Shown: positions 1 through 7,828, counted from the stretch's first letter. The stretch is 64,000 nucleotides of DNA from Kitasatospora sp. SolWspMP-SS2h (GCF_003259315.1 NZ_QLLT01000003.1:1-64000); one strand, 5' to 3'. Translations and numbers: made by a program. Notes: generated from the letters alone by a model not told the origin.

Positions 1-480
1 CCCGGCGACGGCGCCGACTGGATGACCGGCGGCTCCTACCTGGTCGCCCGCCGCATCCGGATGACCATCGAAGCCTGGGACCGCGCCTCGCTCAAGGACC
101 AGGAGGACACCTTCGGCCGCACCAAGATCGAGGGCGCCCCCTACGGCAAGCAGAAGGAACGCGACACCCCCGACCTGTCCGCGATGCCCGCCGACGCGCA
201 CGTCCGCCTGGCCCACCCCGACAACAACGACGGCCTGATGATCCTGCGCCGCGGCTACTCCTTCACCGACGGCACCGACGGCCTCGGCCGCCTCGACGCC
301 GGCCTGTTCTTCCTGGCCTACCAGCGCGACACCCGCAAGGCGTTCGTCCCGCTCCAGACCAAGCTCGCCGCCAACGACAAGCTCAACGAGTACATCACCC
401 ACGTCGCCTCCGCCCACTTCGCCTGCCCGCCCGGCGTCCGCAAGCCCGGCGAGTGGTGGGGCCAGACCCTCCTCGGCTGA
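1..480 (+). CDS. efeB: EfeB-type deferrochelatase / DyP peroxidase, C-terminal part (5' end outside window)
   Basis: This is the last ~159 codons of a dye-decolorizing-type heme peroxidase of the EfeB class; the frame is open to base 1, so the start lies upstream. Visible family features are the GGSYLVARRIRM block, the HVRLAHP segment that carries the heme-binding His region in this family, and the ILRRGYS block. EfeB enzymes are Tat-exported and take part in acid/ferrous iron uptake or iron release from heme together with EfeU and EfeO. The iron permease gene follows 43 bases downstream on the same strand, preceded by an AAGGAG-type ribosome site, so the two are likely co-transcribed. The Tat signal and distal GxxDG motif cannot be seen. 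Confidence 0.9.
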   Translation, partial: PGDGADWMTGGSYLVARRIRMTIEAWDRASLKDQEDTFGRTKIEGAPYGKQKERDTPDLSAMPADAHVRLAHPDNNDGLMILRRGYSFTDGTDGLGRLDAGLFFLAYQRDTRKAFVPLQTKLAANDKLNEYITHVASAHFACPPGVRKPGEWWGQTLLG

Positions 481-523
481 CCCCCCGCCCCGCTCTTCCG
501 AAGTCTGAACAAGGAGAACCGCC

Positions 524-1369
524 GTGTTCGCCAACTACCTGATCGGCCTGCGCGAGGGCCTCGAAGCCAGCCTGGTGGTCTGCATCCTGATCGCCTACCT
601 GGTCAAGACCGACCGCAGGGACCGCCTGCCGCCGGTCTGGACCGGGGTCGGAGCCGCCGTCGCCCTCTCCCTGGCCTTCGGCGCGCTGCTCCAGTTCGGC
701 TCCTCCACCCTCACCTTCGAGGCCCAGGAGACCCTCGGCGGAACCCTGTCCGTCCTGTCCGTCGCCCTGGTCACCTGGATGGTCTTCTGGATGCGCCGCA
801 CCGCCCGCCACCTGAAGAGCGAACTCCACGGCAAGCTGGACGCCGCCCTCGCCATGGGCACCGGTGCCCTCGTCGTCACCGCCTTCCTCGCCGTCGGCCG
901 CGAGGGACTGGAGACGTCCCTGTTCATCTGGACCGCCGTCCAGGCCACCGGCGACGGCTGGAACCCGCTGGTCGGCGCGACCCTCGGCCTGCTCACCTCG
1001 GTCGTGCTCGGCTGGCTGTTCTACCGCGGCGCACTGAAGATCAACCTGGCGAAGTTCTTCACCTGGACCGGCGGCATGCTCGTCGTCGTCGCCGCGGGCG
1101 TCCTCGCCTACGGCGTCCACGACCTCCAGGAAGCCGGTCATCTGCCCGGACTACGCACCCTGGCCTTCGACATCTCCACCACCATCCCCAAGACCAGTTG
1201 GTACGGCACCGTGCTCAAGGGCGTCTTCAACTTCCAGCCCGACCCGACCACCCTCCAGGTCATCGTGTGGGCCGCCTACGTGGTGCCCGTCCTTATCTTC
1301 TTCTTCCGCAAACCCACCAACCCCGCCGCCCTCGCGGCCGGATCGGTCCCGGACACCACCGCCGCCTGA
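524..1369 (+). CDS. efeU: EfeU/FTR1-family iron permease
   Basis: 281-aa integral membrane protein. It carries the two REGLE iron-binding motifs diagnostic of the FTR1/EfeU family, one at residues 10-14 (LREGLEAS) and one near residues 126-130 (GREGLETS), within about seven hydrophobic segments. It would conduct iron across the cytoplasmic membrane with EfeO/EfeB as periplasmic-side partners. The start ATG is not used: the gene begins at a GTG 6-8 bases after AAGGAGAACC. It directly follows efeB, and the C-terminus is the usual short charged tail after a final transmembrane helix. Length fits the family. Efe systems are usually repressed by iron, but I saw no DtxR-type operator because the promoter lies outside the window. 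Confidence 0.93.
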   Translation: MFANYLIGLREGLEASLVVCILIAYLVKTDRRDRLPPVWTGVGAAVALSLAFGALLQFGSSTLTFEAQETLGGTLSVLSVALVTWMVFWMRRTARHLKSELHGKLDAALAMGTGALVVTAFLAVGREGLETSLFIWTAVQATGDGWNPLVGATLGLLTSVVLGWLFYRGALKINLAKFFTWTGGMLVVVAAGVLAYGVHDLQEAGHLPGLRTLAFDISTTIPKTSWYGTVLKGVFNFQPDPTTLQVIVWAAYVVPVLIFFFRKPTNPAALAAGSVPDTTAA

Positions 1370-1897
1370 CAGCCTGCCGGCCCCGGGCAGCCATCTCCCG
1401 GTTTCCTCGCGGAGGGTACGGGGCTGGGCGTTGATCGAAAGGCGGGACGGATCGAAAGGCACGGACCTGCGGGTCGCCCCGGGAGCATTGCGGGCCCCCG
1501 CACCCGGCTGGGGGACGCCCGGCAGGCGGGCCGTTACCGACTCACCGAGGCCGTCCACGATCTGCCGGGCCCAAGGCAGGCTCGGGCCGCTCCAGGGCGA
1601 GCAACCGCTCTGCCACTCCAAGGCACACTCGCCGTCGCGGAGCGTGTGGATCTCGGCGAAGAACGAGGCGTCGTTCCGGACGGCCACCGCAGCCAGCACT
1701 ACCCGGGTGGTTCCTGCCTGGTCCTCGATCAGGGCCGTCGATGGTCGGGTGGTCGTTGAACTGCGCCCAGCCGGCGAACGCCTGGCCGGCCAGGGCGAGC
1801 AGGAAGGGCGCGTCGAAGGCCAGCGCCGGCGCGTTGTGGCGCACGAAGCGCCCGGCGCGCGGGAGGGAGCCGTGGTCGGGCCGGGAGGGGAGGTCAT
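1370..1897 (-). pseudogene. Frame-disrupted hypothetical gene downstream of the lipoprotein
   Basis: The minus strand shows coding-like sequence split between two frames. One frame starts at an ATG at 1897 (overlapping the previous ORF's stop as ATGA). Protein-like sequence with strong GC3 is then in a second frame (RFVRHNAPALAFDAPFLLAL, about 1855-1740), and near 1738 it returns to the first frame (ALIEDQAGTTRVVLAAVAV, onwards to about 1450). Single-base indels near 1870 and 1738 would reconcile the frames. The family is not recognised. The open frame then runs on antisense to efeU, so the true 3' end is unclear. Either a decayed gene or sequencing indels would explain this. Confidence 0.45.
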
Positions 1898-1977
1898 CGG
1901 TGCATCAGCCCCAGCGCGGTGAAGAAGGCCGGTCCGGCCAGGACGGCGGGGAGGCAGCCGCTGAACATCGTCCGCAC
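1894..1977 (-). CDS. Tiny membrane-type ORF (27 aa)
   Basis: A very short frame starts at GTG 1977 (or ATG 1968) and encodes a single hydrophobic segment ending in LGLMHR. It sits 4 bases from the end of the lipoprotein gene and its stop overlaps the next ATG as ATGA, the spacing of a translationally coupled operon. The sequence is compatible with a one-pass membrane micro-protein. Function is unknown, and it could also be a chance open frame between two coupled genes. Confidence 0.35.
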   Translation of the reverse strand: MRTMFSGCLPAVLAGPAFFTALGLMHR

Positions 1978-1981
1978 CGGG

Positions 1982-2422
1982 TCATCCCGCCTTCAGGCCG
2001 CACTCGTACGGCTGCCCGGGCTGCGGTTCGCAGCCGGCCGCGGTCACCTTCCAGCCGTCCCGCGGCCGGGCCGGGAACAGGGTGTCGTCGGCGAGGACCA
2101 CATGCGCCTGGTCGCCCCACACCTCGGTGCGCACCGCCGCGCCGCCGGGGGCGACCTTCAGGTCGGCCGCGGCCTCGGGGCACGGCTGGTCGGCGGAGCG
2201 CTCCGGCTCCTGCCGGGTGGAGGGGGCGAGCGCCTCGCACAGCGCGTCGCCCTGTCGGCCGGTCAGGGCCCGTTCGAAGTCGGCGGCCGCCGCGTCCGCC
2301 GCGCGCTGCCGCTCGGGGAGCTGCCCGCACCCCGCCAGCGCCAGCGCCACCGCCACCGTCACCGCCACCGCCAGCGCCGCCGCGAGCCCGGCGGCGGCAC
2401 CCGCCCACCGGTTCCTGACCAT
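1982..2422 (-). CDS. Small secreted lipoprotein, unknown function
   Basis: About 146 aa. It has an N-terminal basic stretch, a long Ala/Val hydrophobic segment and a lipobox LALAGC, so it is expected to be exported, lipidated on Cys and anchored outside the membrane. The mature part is Ala-rich then carries conserved-looking Cys residues (LCEAL, PCPEA, GCEPQ, ECGLKAG), suggesting disulfides. The ATG at 2422 was preferred over GTG 2428 because GAAGGGG precedes it by five bases. It heads a short leftward operon with a 27-aa ORF and a broken gene. Many actinomycetes have such orphan lipoproteins; no specific role can be given. Confidence 0.75.
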   Translation of the reverse strand: MVRNRWAGAAAGLAAALAVAVTVAVALALAGCGQLPERQRAADAAAADFERALTGRQGDALCEALAPSTRQEPERSADQPCPEAAADLKVAPGGAAVRTEVWGDQAHVVLADDTLFPARPRDGWKVTAAGCEPQPGQPYECGLKAG

Positions 2423-2592
2423 TCCCACCCCTTCAGCCCCGGTCCCCCGGGGTGCCGTCGGCCACCGCCGTCCGCCGGTTCTCCCTCGTCCCCGCTGTCG
2501 CTCCCCTCACCGCCGCATCGATCGCGGCCGGCCCCGGTACGGTCTGCCGGTGTCCGTGGTGATCGGCCCGCGGGCCTCCTCGACCCGGCCGT

Positions 2593-3897
2593 TCATCGCT
2601 CGGCCGGGCCGTGCGGTCGGCCTTCCGGGAGGCGGAGGGCGAGGAGGGCGACGTCGTCGGTGGTGTCGGCGGCGAGGCCGGTGAGGAGTTCGTCGAGGAG
2701 GGTGTCGGGGTCCTCGCGGGCGAGGGCGGCGGCGTGCTGGCGCAGGCGGGTGAAGCCGTGGTCGATGTTCTCGCCGCGGCGCTCGATCAGGCCGTCGGTG
2801 TAGAGCAGGAGGGTGGAGCCGGCGGGCAGGGTCTCGGCGGCGTTGGTGCGGGGCAGGCGGGTGGTGACGCCCAGGAGGTGGCTGCGGCCGCCGTCGAGGT
2901 AGCGGGTGTCGCCGTCGCGGGTGATCAGCAGGGGCGGGGGGTGGCCGGCGACGGCGTATTCGAGGCTCCAGGGGCCGCCTTCGGGGCCTTCGAGGATGGC
3001 GTAGACACAGGTGGCGGTGGTGCCGGGGTAGAGGGTCTGCTGGGCGAGGTCCATGCGGTGCAGGATCTTGTCGGTGGGTTCCTGGCGGTCGCAGGCGATG
3101 CCGCGCAGCATGTTGCGCAGCTGGCTCATGGTGACGGCGGCCTTGAGGTCGTGGCCGGTGACGTCGCCGATGATCAGGGTGGTGTGGCCGGCGGGCAGCA
3201 CGAAGCTGTCGTACCAGTCGCCGCCGACCTCGGCGGTGGCGTGCGAGGGGGCGTAGCGGGCGGCCATCTGCAGGCCGTTGGTGGTGGGCAGGTCGGGGAG
3301 CAGGGAGCGCTGGAGGCGTTCGGCGATATTGCGGGTCTCGTAGTGCAGGCGGGCGTTCTCGACGGCGAGGCCGACGCGGTGGACGAGGTCCTCGATCAGC
3401 GGCAGGTCCTGCTCGGTGAACGGAGGGTGCTGCGCGGTGCGGGTGACGGTCAGCGCGCCGAGGACCTCCCGGTGGGCGCGCAGCGGCGCGAGGACGGCGC
3501 TGGCGGCGCCGGTCAGCAGGTCGGCCTGTTCCTTGTCCCACGGATCGGCGTCGTCGGGGGTGAGGTCGGTACCGGTCAGCAGCAGGGGCCCGGCGCCGCG
3601 CAGCACGCGGGCCAGCGGGCCGGCGGCCGGGGGCGGCGGCGGGTTCAGGAGCACCAGCTCCTCGCGCGGCGGCGGGCCGGTGGGCGTGCGGCTGACGCAG
3701 ACGCGCTCGATGCGGCCCTTGGCGGTCAGCAGGTCGATGGCGCACCAGTCGCCCAGGCGGCGCGCCGCGATCCGCGCCACCCGGCGCAGCCCCTCGGTGG
3801 CGCTCAGGGTTCCGGCCAGGGCCGTGTTGACGTCGGCCAGCACCGTCAGCCGGTCCAGTGCCTGCTGCAGCACCGCGTCCACGTCGTAGTCGTCCAC
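2593..3897 (-). CDS. GAF-SpoIIE (PP2C-type) serine phosphatase
   Basis: A cytoplasmic regulatory phosphatase of the RsbU/SpoIIE class. An N-terminal helical part leads into a GAF-like sensor domain (about residues 15-165, including the ALTVTRTAQHPPFTEQD block), followed by a SpoIIE/PP2C catalytic domain. Metal-site motifs visible are EVGGDWYDSF, IIGDVTGHDLKA, YAVAGHPPPLL, LLYTDGLIERR and TTDDVALLAL. Such enzymes dephosphorylate STAS anti-anti-sigma proteins, and RsbW-like ATPases and a STAS protein lie just to the right. The start at GTG 3897 has GGGGGAAGG eight bases upstream; the frame is open to ATG 4065, so a 490-aa version is possible but would overlap the divergent promoter. No membrane segment was seen. 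Confidence 0.88.
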   Translation of the reverse strand: MDDYDVDAVLQQALDRLTVLADVNTALAGTLSATEGLRRVARIAARRLGDWCAIDLLTAKGRIERVCVSRTPTGPPPREELVLLNPPPPPAAGPLARVLRGAGPLLLTGTDLTPDDADPWDKEQADLLTGAASAVLAPLRAHREVLGALTVTRTAQHPPFTEQDLPLIEDLVHRVGLAVENARLHYETRNIAERLQRSLLPDLPTTNGLQMAARYAPSHATAEVGGDWYDSFVLPAGHTTLIIGDVTGHDLKAAVTMSQLRNMLRGIACDRQEPTDKILHRMDLAQQTLYPGTTATCVYAILEGPEGGPWSLEYAVAGHPPPLLITRDGDTRYLDGGRSHLLGVTTRLPRTNAAETLPAGSTLLLYTDGLIERRGENIDHGFTRLRQHAAALAREDPDTLLDELLTGLAADTTDDVALLALRLPEGRPHGPAER

Positions 3898-4115
3898 CCT
3901 CCACGCCTTCCCCCGATCGACCGGTTCGAGCACGGCCGCGCCGCGGATGACGTCGCCCGGCCCAGCGGTCCGCCCCCGCGACCACCGCCGGGCGGCCGGC
4001 GCGGTCGAGAAACCCGGCGGAGGGAGAGTGGGCAGGGATGGTCGGGGCAGTCGCCGTGTCAGCACCCTCCTCCCCTTCGTGCCGTCAGGCCGCGCACCGA
4101 TCCGAGGTCACCGTC

Positions 4116-4547
4116 ATGCCGCACCCCGCCACGCATCCGCCCGCGGACAGCAGCCGGGAGGAACGTGCACGGGCGACCGGCACGCCGGTGTGGACGGCAG
4201 GACGGGCGCGGGAGGCGGTGAGCCGGGCGCTGGCGGGGACGGCGGGGGCGCTGACGGACCGGGAGGCGGACGCGCGGCTGGTGGTCACCGAGCTGGTCAC
4301 CAACGCGATCTGCCACGCGGGCGGCGTCACGGGCTTCGAGGTGCGGGTCGAGGGCGGGGGTTCGCGGTTGCGGATCAGCGTCGAGGACGCGGACGGCCGC
4401 CACCCGCGCGGCGACTTCGCGGCGCTGCGCGACCCGTCGCGCCTGGGCGGCCGGGGCTGGCCCATCGTGCAGCTGCTCGCGGAGGTCTGCGAGGTGCGCC
4501 CGCTGCCGGGCGGCGGCAAGCGCGTCAGCGCCACCCTGGCCCTGTAG
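4116..4547 (+). CDS. RsbW-like ATP-binding protein (HATPase_c_2)
   Basis: About 143 aa with a GHKL ATPase fold of the anti-sigma-factor/serine-kinase class. The N-box appears as LVVTELVTNAICHAGG, the G1 region as ISVEDADGR and the G2 region as GGRGWPIVQLLAEVCEV, close to the family consensus. These proteins bind sigma factors or STAS antagonists and may phosphorylate the latter. The gene is divergent from the SpoIIE phosphatase, consistent with a partner-switch pair. ATG 4116 was chosen because the preceding in-frame region (4038-4115) is low-complexity and overlaps the divergent gene's possible leader. Isolated copies of this family are very numerous in Streptomyces, so the partner cannot be assigned. 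Confidence 0.85.
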   Translation: MPHPATHPPADSSREERARATGTPVWTAGRAREAVSRALAGTAGALTDREADARLVVTELVTNAICHAGGVTGFEVRVEGGGSRLRISVEDADGRHPRGDFAALRDPSRLGGRGWPIVQLLAEVCEVRPLPGGGKRVSATLAL

Positions 4548-4899
4548 GGCCTCCGTGCGACGGCACCGCCGGAGCCGGACCGGCGACCGTCCGGACTCGG
4601 CGGTCTCGGCGGTCTCGGCGGAGTTCCGGGCAAGGTGGCGGCCGCCTCGCCGGCATCCCCGACGGATGTGACGGACTCGGCGGAAGCCGCACCCGCACCG
4701 GGCCGCGCTCGCCCGAAGGGAGCACCGGCACCGATGCCCGTCCCAGTGATCGACGGGGGGACACGGACCGGGCCCGGGCCGCCGGCGACGGCGCCTCGGG
4801 CGGCTTGCTGGCAGAAGCGGTCGAACGCCGTGAGCGGACTGGCCGGCCGCCTGTGGCACCCGCTGCGGGGACCCGGCAGAACGTCGTCGCCCGCCGGAC
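4548..4899 (+). other. Intergenic region without convincing gene
   Basis: About 350 bases between the RsbW-like gene and the receiver remnant. All frames give Arg/Pro/Gly-rich low-complexity translations without recognisable motifs or ribosome sites. A short ggtctcggc direct repeat occurs near 4601-4620. I see no tRNA, terminator or riboswitch. Confidence 0.4.
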
Positions 4900-5175
4900 G
4901 TGGAGGACCCGGCAGACCTCCCCGACCCCTCCCGGTACGGCCTCCTGACTCTCGACTTGGACCGGCTCGACCACCCCCTCGACGTCATCGAGCAGCTCGT
5001 CCCGGAAGTGGAGGTCCTCGCCCTGCCCGTCTCCTCGGAGCCCGCTGACGCGACCGATGCGCTCCGGGCCGGAGCCCTCGGCTCCATGACCAGGGGCGAC
5101 TCACCCGAAGAACTCCTCTCCGCGGTGGAAACCGTCAGGTCAGGCCAACCCGTCGCTTCCGGGAGCCCGCGCTGA
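4900..5175 (+). pseudogene. Receiver-domain remnant of a NarL/LuxR-type response regulator
   Basis: 91 codons from a GTG. The C-terminal half, DALRAGALGSMTRGDSPEEL followed by LLSAVETVRSGQPVAS, matches the end of NarL-type receiver domains (alpha4-beta5-alpha5, with K replaced by R in the usual LLKD position). The N-terminal phosphoacceptor region is shortened and lacks an obvious Asp box. The HTH output domain is missing, because the frame stops at 5173-5175. It is most simply a truncated gene, although a stand-alone small protein cannot be excluded. It lies between two RsbW-like genes. Confidence 0.45.
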
Positions 5176-5346
5176 TCCGCCGTTCCCCGGGCGACCGGGC
5201 CCGCATCCCCCCCGCTTCCGACGGCGACCCGGTCCCGGCGCTCACCGGGTGGGCTCCGCCGGGGCGCGTACGATGCGGTGGGCTGCCCGTCTCGCGAGGC
5301 GCGCCGCCAGGAGGACCAGGCCGACGACGGACGGGAGGCGACGGGC

Positions 5347-5775
5347 GTGGCGCACGGCGCGGAGCAGCACTGGCGCATCGCGTTCGACCCGGACGTGGAA
5401 CGGCCGGTGACGTGGGGGATGGCCCGTCTGCGCGAGGTGCTGGACACGCTGCCCGACACCGCGCTCAAGGGCGACCGCTACCGCGAGAACGTGCTGCTGG
5501 TGGCGTGCGAGCTGCTGGCCAACGCCCAGCGGCACACCCCCGGCCCGACCGCCCTGGACCTGCGCGCCGAGGACTCCGGGACGCCCGGCCCGGCGCGGAT
5601 GACGGTGGCGGTGACCGACTCGGGCACCGGCCTGCCGGTGGTGCGGCCCTGGCGGCCGGAGCAGCCCAACGGCCACGGGATGCACATCGTGCAGCGCCTC
5701 GCCCGCGACTGGGGCGTACGGCCCGTGCCGGGCGGCAAGACCGTGTGGGTCCTGCTGGGTGCCCCCGAATCCTGA
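5347..5775 (+). CDS. RsbW-like ATP-binding protein (HATPase_c_2)
   Basis: About 142 aa. GHKL ATPase motifs are visible: N-box LLVACELLANAQRHTPG, G1 region VAVTDSGTGLP and G2 region NGHGMHIVQRLARDWGV. It is the second stand-alone anti-sigma-type ATPase within 1.3 kb and precedes a STAS antagonist gene on the same strand. GTG 5347 (VAHGAEQHW) is preferred over upstream starts because sequence before it is Arg-rich filler. Expected role is sequestering a sigma factor or a STAS partner in a SigB-like switch. The particular sigma factor is not encoded nearby. Confidence 0.83.
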   Translation: MAHGAEQHWRIAFDPDVERPVTWGMARLREVLDTLPDTALKGDRYRENVLLVACELLANAQRHTPGPTALDLRAEDSGTPGPARMTVAVTDSGTGLPVVRPWRPEQPNGHGMHIVQRLARDWGVRPVPGGKTVWVLLGAPES

Positions 5776-5880
5776 CACCGGCACGAGCCGCAGGTGGCCT
5801 GCCTGTCGCGGCGGCCGAATCCGATCCCGCCGTCCGTCGCCGCCCGGGCGCCGTCCCCTATTGTTTGTCACGACGCAACG

Positions 5881-5893
5881 GTTCTCAGAGAAC
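5881..5893. promoter_or_regulatory. Small perfect inverted repeat before the STAS gene
   Basis: GTTCTC-A-GAGAAC lies 14 bases before the STAS start codon, just upstream of its AAGG ribosome site. It could be an operator or a leader hairpin that modulates translation. Six-base arms can occur by chance, so confidence is low. Confidence 0.3.
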
Positions 5894-5906
5894 GTGAAGG
5901 GTGGCC

Positions 5907-6248
5907 ATGATCGACGATGAGGCGTTCACTGTCACCGTGTACGACAGCGATGCCGGGCCGGTCCTGGCGTGCGCGGGCGACCTGGACCTCGACACCGCAC
6001 CGCAGCTGGCCGCAGCCCTGGAGCACGCGCTGGCCGCCCGCCCCGCGGTCCTGCACATCGACCTGAACGACGTGGACTTCATCAGCAGCTCCGGTCTCAA
6101 CGTCCTGCTGCACGCCCGGATGGACAGCGAGGGCGCCGGTTGCGCGCTGTGGCTGACCCGGCCTTCGCAGGCCGCCACGCACCTGCTGGAGATCACCGGT
6201 GCCGGCAAGGTCTTCACCGTCACCGCGGAGCTTCCCGCCGTCCGCTGA
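5907..6248 (+). CDS. STAS-domain anti-sigma-factor antagonist
   Basis: 113 aa, a single STAS domain covering the whole protein. The signature DVDFISSSGLNVLLHARMDS is visible around residues 50-70; the second Ser of the SSSG box is the expected phosphorylation site. AGDLDLDTAPQL near the N-terminus is the usual first strand/helix. It would bind an RsbW-type kinase when unphosphorylated and be reset by a SpoIIE-type phosphatase, both of which are encoded within 3.3 kb. ATG 5907 is six bases after AAGG; GTG 5901 is the alternative. A strong terminator follows. Confidence 0.93.
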   Translation: MIDDEAFTVTVYDSDAGPVLACAGDLDLDTAPQLAAALEHALAARPAVLHIDLNDVDFISSSGLNVLLHARMDSEGAGCALWLTRPSQAATHLLEITGAGKVFTVTAELPAVR

Positions 6249-6282
6249 CCGCGGCAGCCGCGACCGCGCCGCCCGCGGCGGG

Positions 6283-6313
6283 AGGGCCCCGGCCGTTGAA
6301 CGGTCGGGGCCCT
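6283..6313. terminator. Rho-independent-type hairpin after the STAS gene
   Basis: The arms AGGGCCCCGGCCGTT and its near-perfect complement (one G-T wobble) form a stem of about 14 pairs with almost no loop, followed by TTCGTTCT. It lies 35 bases after the STAS stop and just before the end of the oppositely oriented surface-protein remnant, so it can serve both strands. Confidence 0.7.
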
Positions 6314-6362
6314 TCGTTCTGCTCTCGTGCCCGGTGAACGGGAGCGTGGTGACCGGTACCGC

Positions 6363-7110
6363 TCAGCTGCGGCGGTGGCGGGCGGCCAGGAGGAGCACGC
6401 CGCCGGCGAGGGCCGGGGTTGCGGCGATGGCGGCGGCCGGCAGGGCGGTGGTGCTGTCGTCGCCGGTGGCGGTGAGGTGTCCCGGGTGCGGGGGCGGGGC
6501 GGGGTGCGGGGCGGGGTGCGGCGGCGGGGTCGGGGCCGGCGTGGGGGTCGGGGGCGGGGGTGCCGGGAGGCGGTAGGTGTTGTGGACGGTGGCGCGGTGG
6601 TCCTGCCGGGGGGTGGTGACGGTGAAGCTCGGCGGGAGCGGGCTGCCGGCGGGCAGGTCGGTGGTGTCGTCGTGGACGGCCTGGCCGGTGGTGGTGACTT
6701 CGGCGGCCGGGTCGGCGCCGTTGTCGGGTTCGGTGACGGTGCACCGGGCGGGGTCGAGGAAGCGCAGCGGTTCGGGCAGGTTCGCGGTGCTCTCGCCGGC
6801 GGGCAGCACGACGCGGCCGAACGCGCCGTCGTCGCAGGTGACTTCGACGACGACCGGGCCGGGGTGGAGCTCGGCGGGGCCGTCGGTGGTCTTGATGACG
6901 TCCAGGGTGCCGGGGGGGTACCAGGCGGTGGATCGCAGGCAGGTGACGTGGGTGCGGTCGGCGGTCAGGCTCGTGGTGAGGGTGTGGTCGGCGGCGGGGG
7001 CGGGCTTCCAGGGCGAGGCGGCGGAGCAGCGAAGTGAAGCGCTCCTCCCGATCGGCGGCGTTCTCGTGGAGGCTGTGCCGGCCGGAGAAGTGCGTCACGG
7101 CGCGCACCAA
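6363..7110 (-). pseudogene. Wall-anchored surface protein remnant (DUF5979-like repeats), no intact start
   Basis: The minus-strand frame ending at 6363 has convincing protein sequence from about 7000. It contains VVVEVTCDDGAFGRVVLPAG, then ARCTVTEPDNGADP and a second similar block ending VHNTYRLP. This is the pattern of DUF5979-type Ig-like repeats, where VTC.DG...LPAG is followed by CTVTEP. A Pro/Thr spacer leads to LTATGDD, a hydrophobic segment and RHRRS, which looks like a sortase-type sorting signal (variant of LAXTG). In this frame there is no ATG or GTG before residue VLPAG (GTG 6809), and the frame closes near 7095. A plausible N-terminus lies in another frame (MVRAVTHFSG from 7110). 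I therefore read it as a truncated, frameshifted gene. Confidence 0.5.
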
Positions 7111-7223
7111 CGGGTCGGTGCGCGGGTCGCGCTGCCAGCCGGCTCCGCCCCTGGTGGTTGGTGAGCCGGGCCCCGGTCAGGGTCCAGGAGCTGAGAACGG
7201 CCGGGGGCGTGTGTACCGGCGGC

Positions 7224-7258
7224 GGGCGACGGGCGACGGGCGACGGGCGACGGGCGAC
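7224..7258. repeat. Heptamer tandem repeat (GGGCGAC x5)
   Basis: Five perfect head-to-tail copies of the 7-mer GGGCGAC, with a degenerate sixth, in non-coding DNA before the AT-rich DUF397 promoter region. It is a slippage-prone microsatellite. Confidence 0.9.
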
Positions 7259-7280
7259 GGGCGCGACGGTCAGATCAAAG

Positions 7281-7325
7281 CCTGATCGGAATTTATCGTT
7301 TTCGCTCCCGAATCACCCGATCAGG
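7281..7325. promoter_or_regulatory. Inverted repeat in the AT-rich leader of the DUF397/XRE locus
   Basis: Perfect 9-bp arms CCTGATCGG (7281-7289) and CCGATCAGG (7317-7325) are separated by 27 bases of unusually AT-rich DNA for this window. The region up to the DUF397 start also holds a repeated ATTGCAC (about 7380-7400). XRE/DUF5753 proteins commonly bind near their own locus, so these are candidate operator sites; this is inference. Confidence 0.4.
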
Positions 7326-7477
7326 GAGTGGCGCTGTTCGATTTCCGGGCGCAATGATTCACTCTGCCCCCTCCGGGCAATTGCACGTGGGATTGCACAG
7401 TTCGCTGACCTGCGAAAGCCCGAAAAAGTATGACCGGAGGGCATGGTCGGCGTTTTTCGTACAAGAGGAGATGAGTC

Positions 7478-7726
7478 ATGGACCTTAGTGGCGAGCACTA
7501 CAACGGGATGCCGGCGGCTGCCATCGAGTCGCCGTATCCGGCGCAGAAGGCCGTGAAGAGCCAGGGGCTCGGGGAGTGCGTGACCATGCGGCGCCTGCCC
7601 GACGGCCGGGTGGCGGTGTTCAACAGCAAAGACCCGGGCGGCCCGGCCCTGGTCTTCACCCGGCCCGAGATCGACGCCTGGCTGGACGGCGCGAAGAAGG
7701 AAGAGTTCGACAACCTGCTGACCTGA
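7478..7726 (+). CDS. DUF397 domain protein
   Basis: 82 aa, a single small DUF397 domain (the motif ECVTMRRLPDGRVAVFNSKD is followed by the FTRPEIDAWLDGAKKEEFD tail). DUF397 proteins are small cytoplasmic partners of XRE-DUF5753 regulators in actinomycetes; some such pairs influence development or antibiotic production, and a toxin-antitoxin-like relation has been proposed for the families. It starts at an ATG seven bases after AGAGGAGA. The XRE-DUF5753 gene follows 102 bases downstream after a terminator-like hairpin. The order (DUF397 first) is the reverse of the commoner arrangement. Its upstream region is clearly AT-richer than the surroundings. Confidence 0.9.
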   Translation: MDLSGEHYNGMPAAAIESPYPAQKAVKSQGLGECVTMRRLPDGRVAVFNSKDPGGPALVFTRPEIDAWLDGAKKEEFDNLLT

Positions 7727-7733
7727 TCAAACG

Positions 7734-7759
7734 GGGTTTCCCGTTTTCGCGGGAAACCC
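7734..7759. terminator. Hairpin between DUF397 and XRE genes
   Basis: Perfect 10-bp arms GGGTTTCCCG and CGGGAAACCC with loop TTTTCG, starting 8 bases after the DUF397 stop. It can terminate or attenuate read-through into the XRE gene, or stabilise the DUF397 mRNA 3' end. Confidence 0.75.
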
Positions 7760-7828
7760 GGCGTGACGCCGAAGCCCTCCCTGTGTCAAGCTGACCGCGA
7801 TCATTCGGTTTTTCGCAAGGGGGGCCTC

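Noticed and set aside
395..1141. Long minus-strand frame of 248 codons across efeU
   Set aside because: Antisense shadow of efeU: low-complexity Asp/Gly-rich translation, while the opposite frame carries both REGLE motifs.
2507..3985. 492-codon minus-strand frame over the SpoIIE gene
   Set aside because: Arg/Pro-rich shadow in another frame of the same strand; the real frame has all SpoIIE motifs.
6243..6300. Possible tRNA or small RNA around the hairpin after the STAS gene
   Set aside because: Only a symmetrical terminator stem is present; no cloverleaf or conserved tRNA bases.
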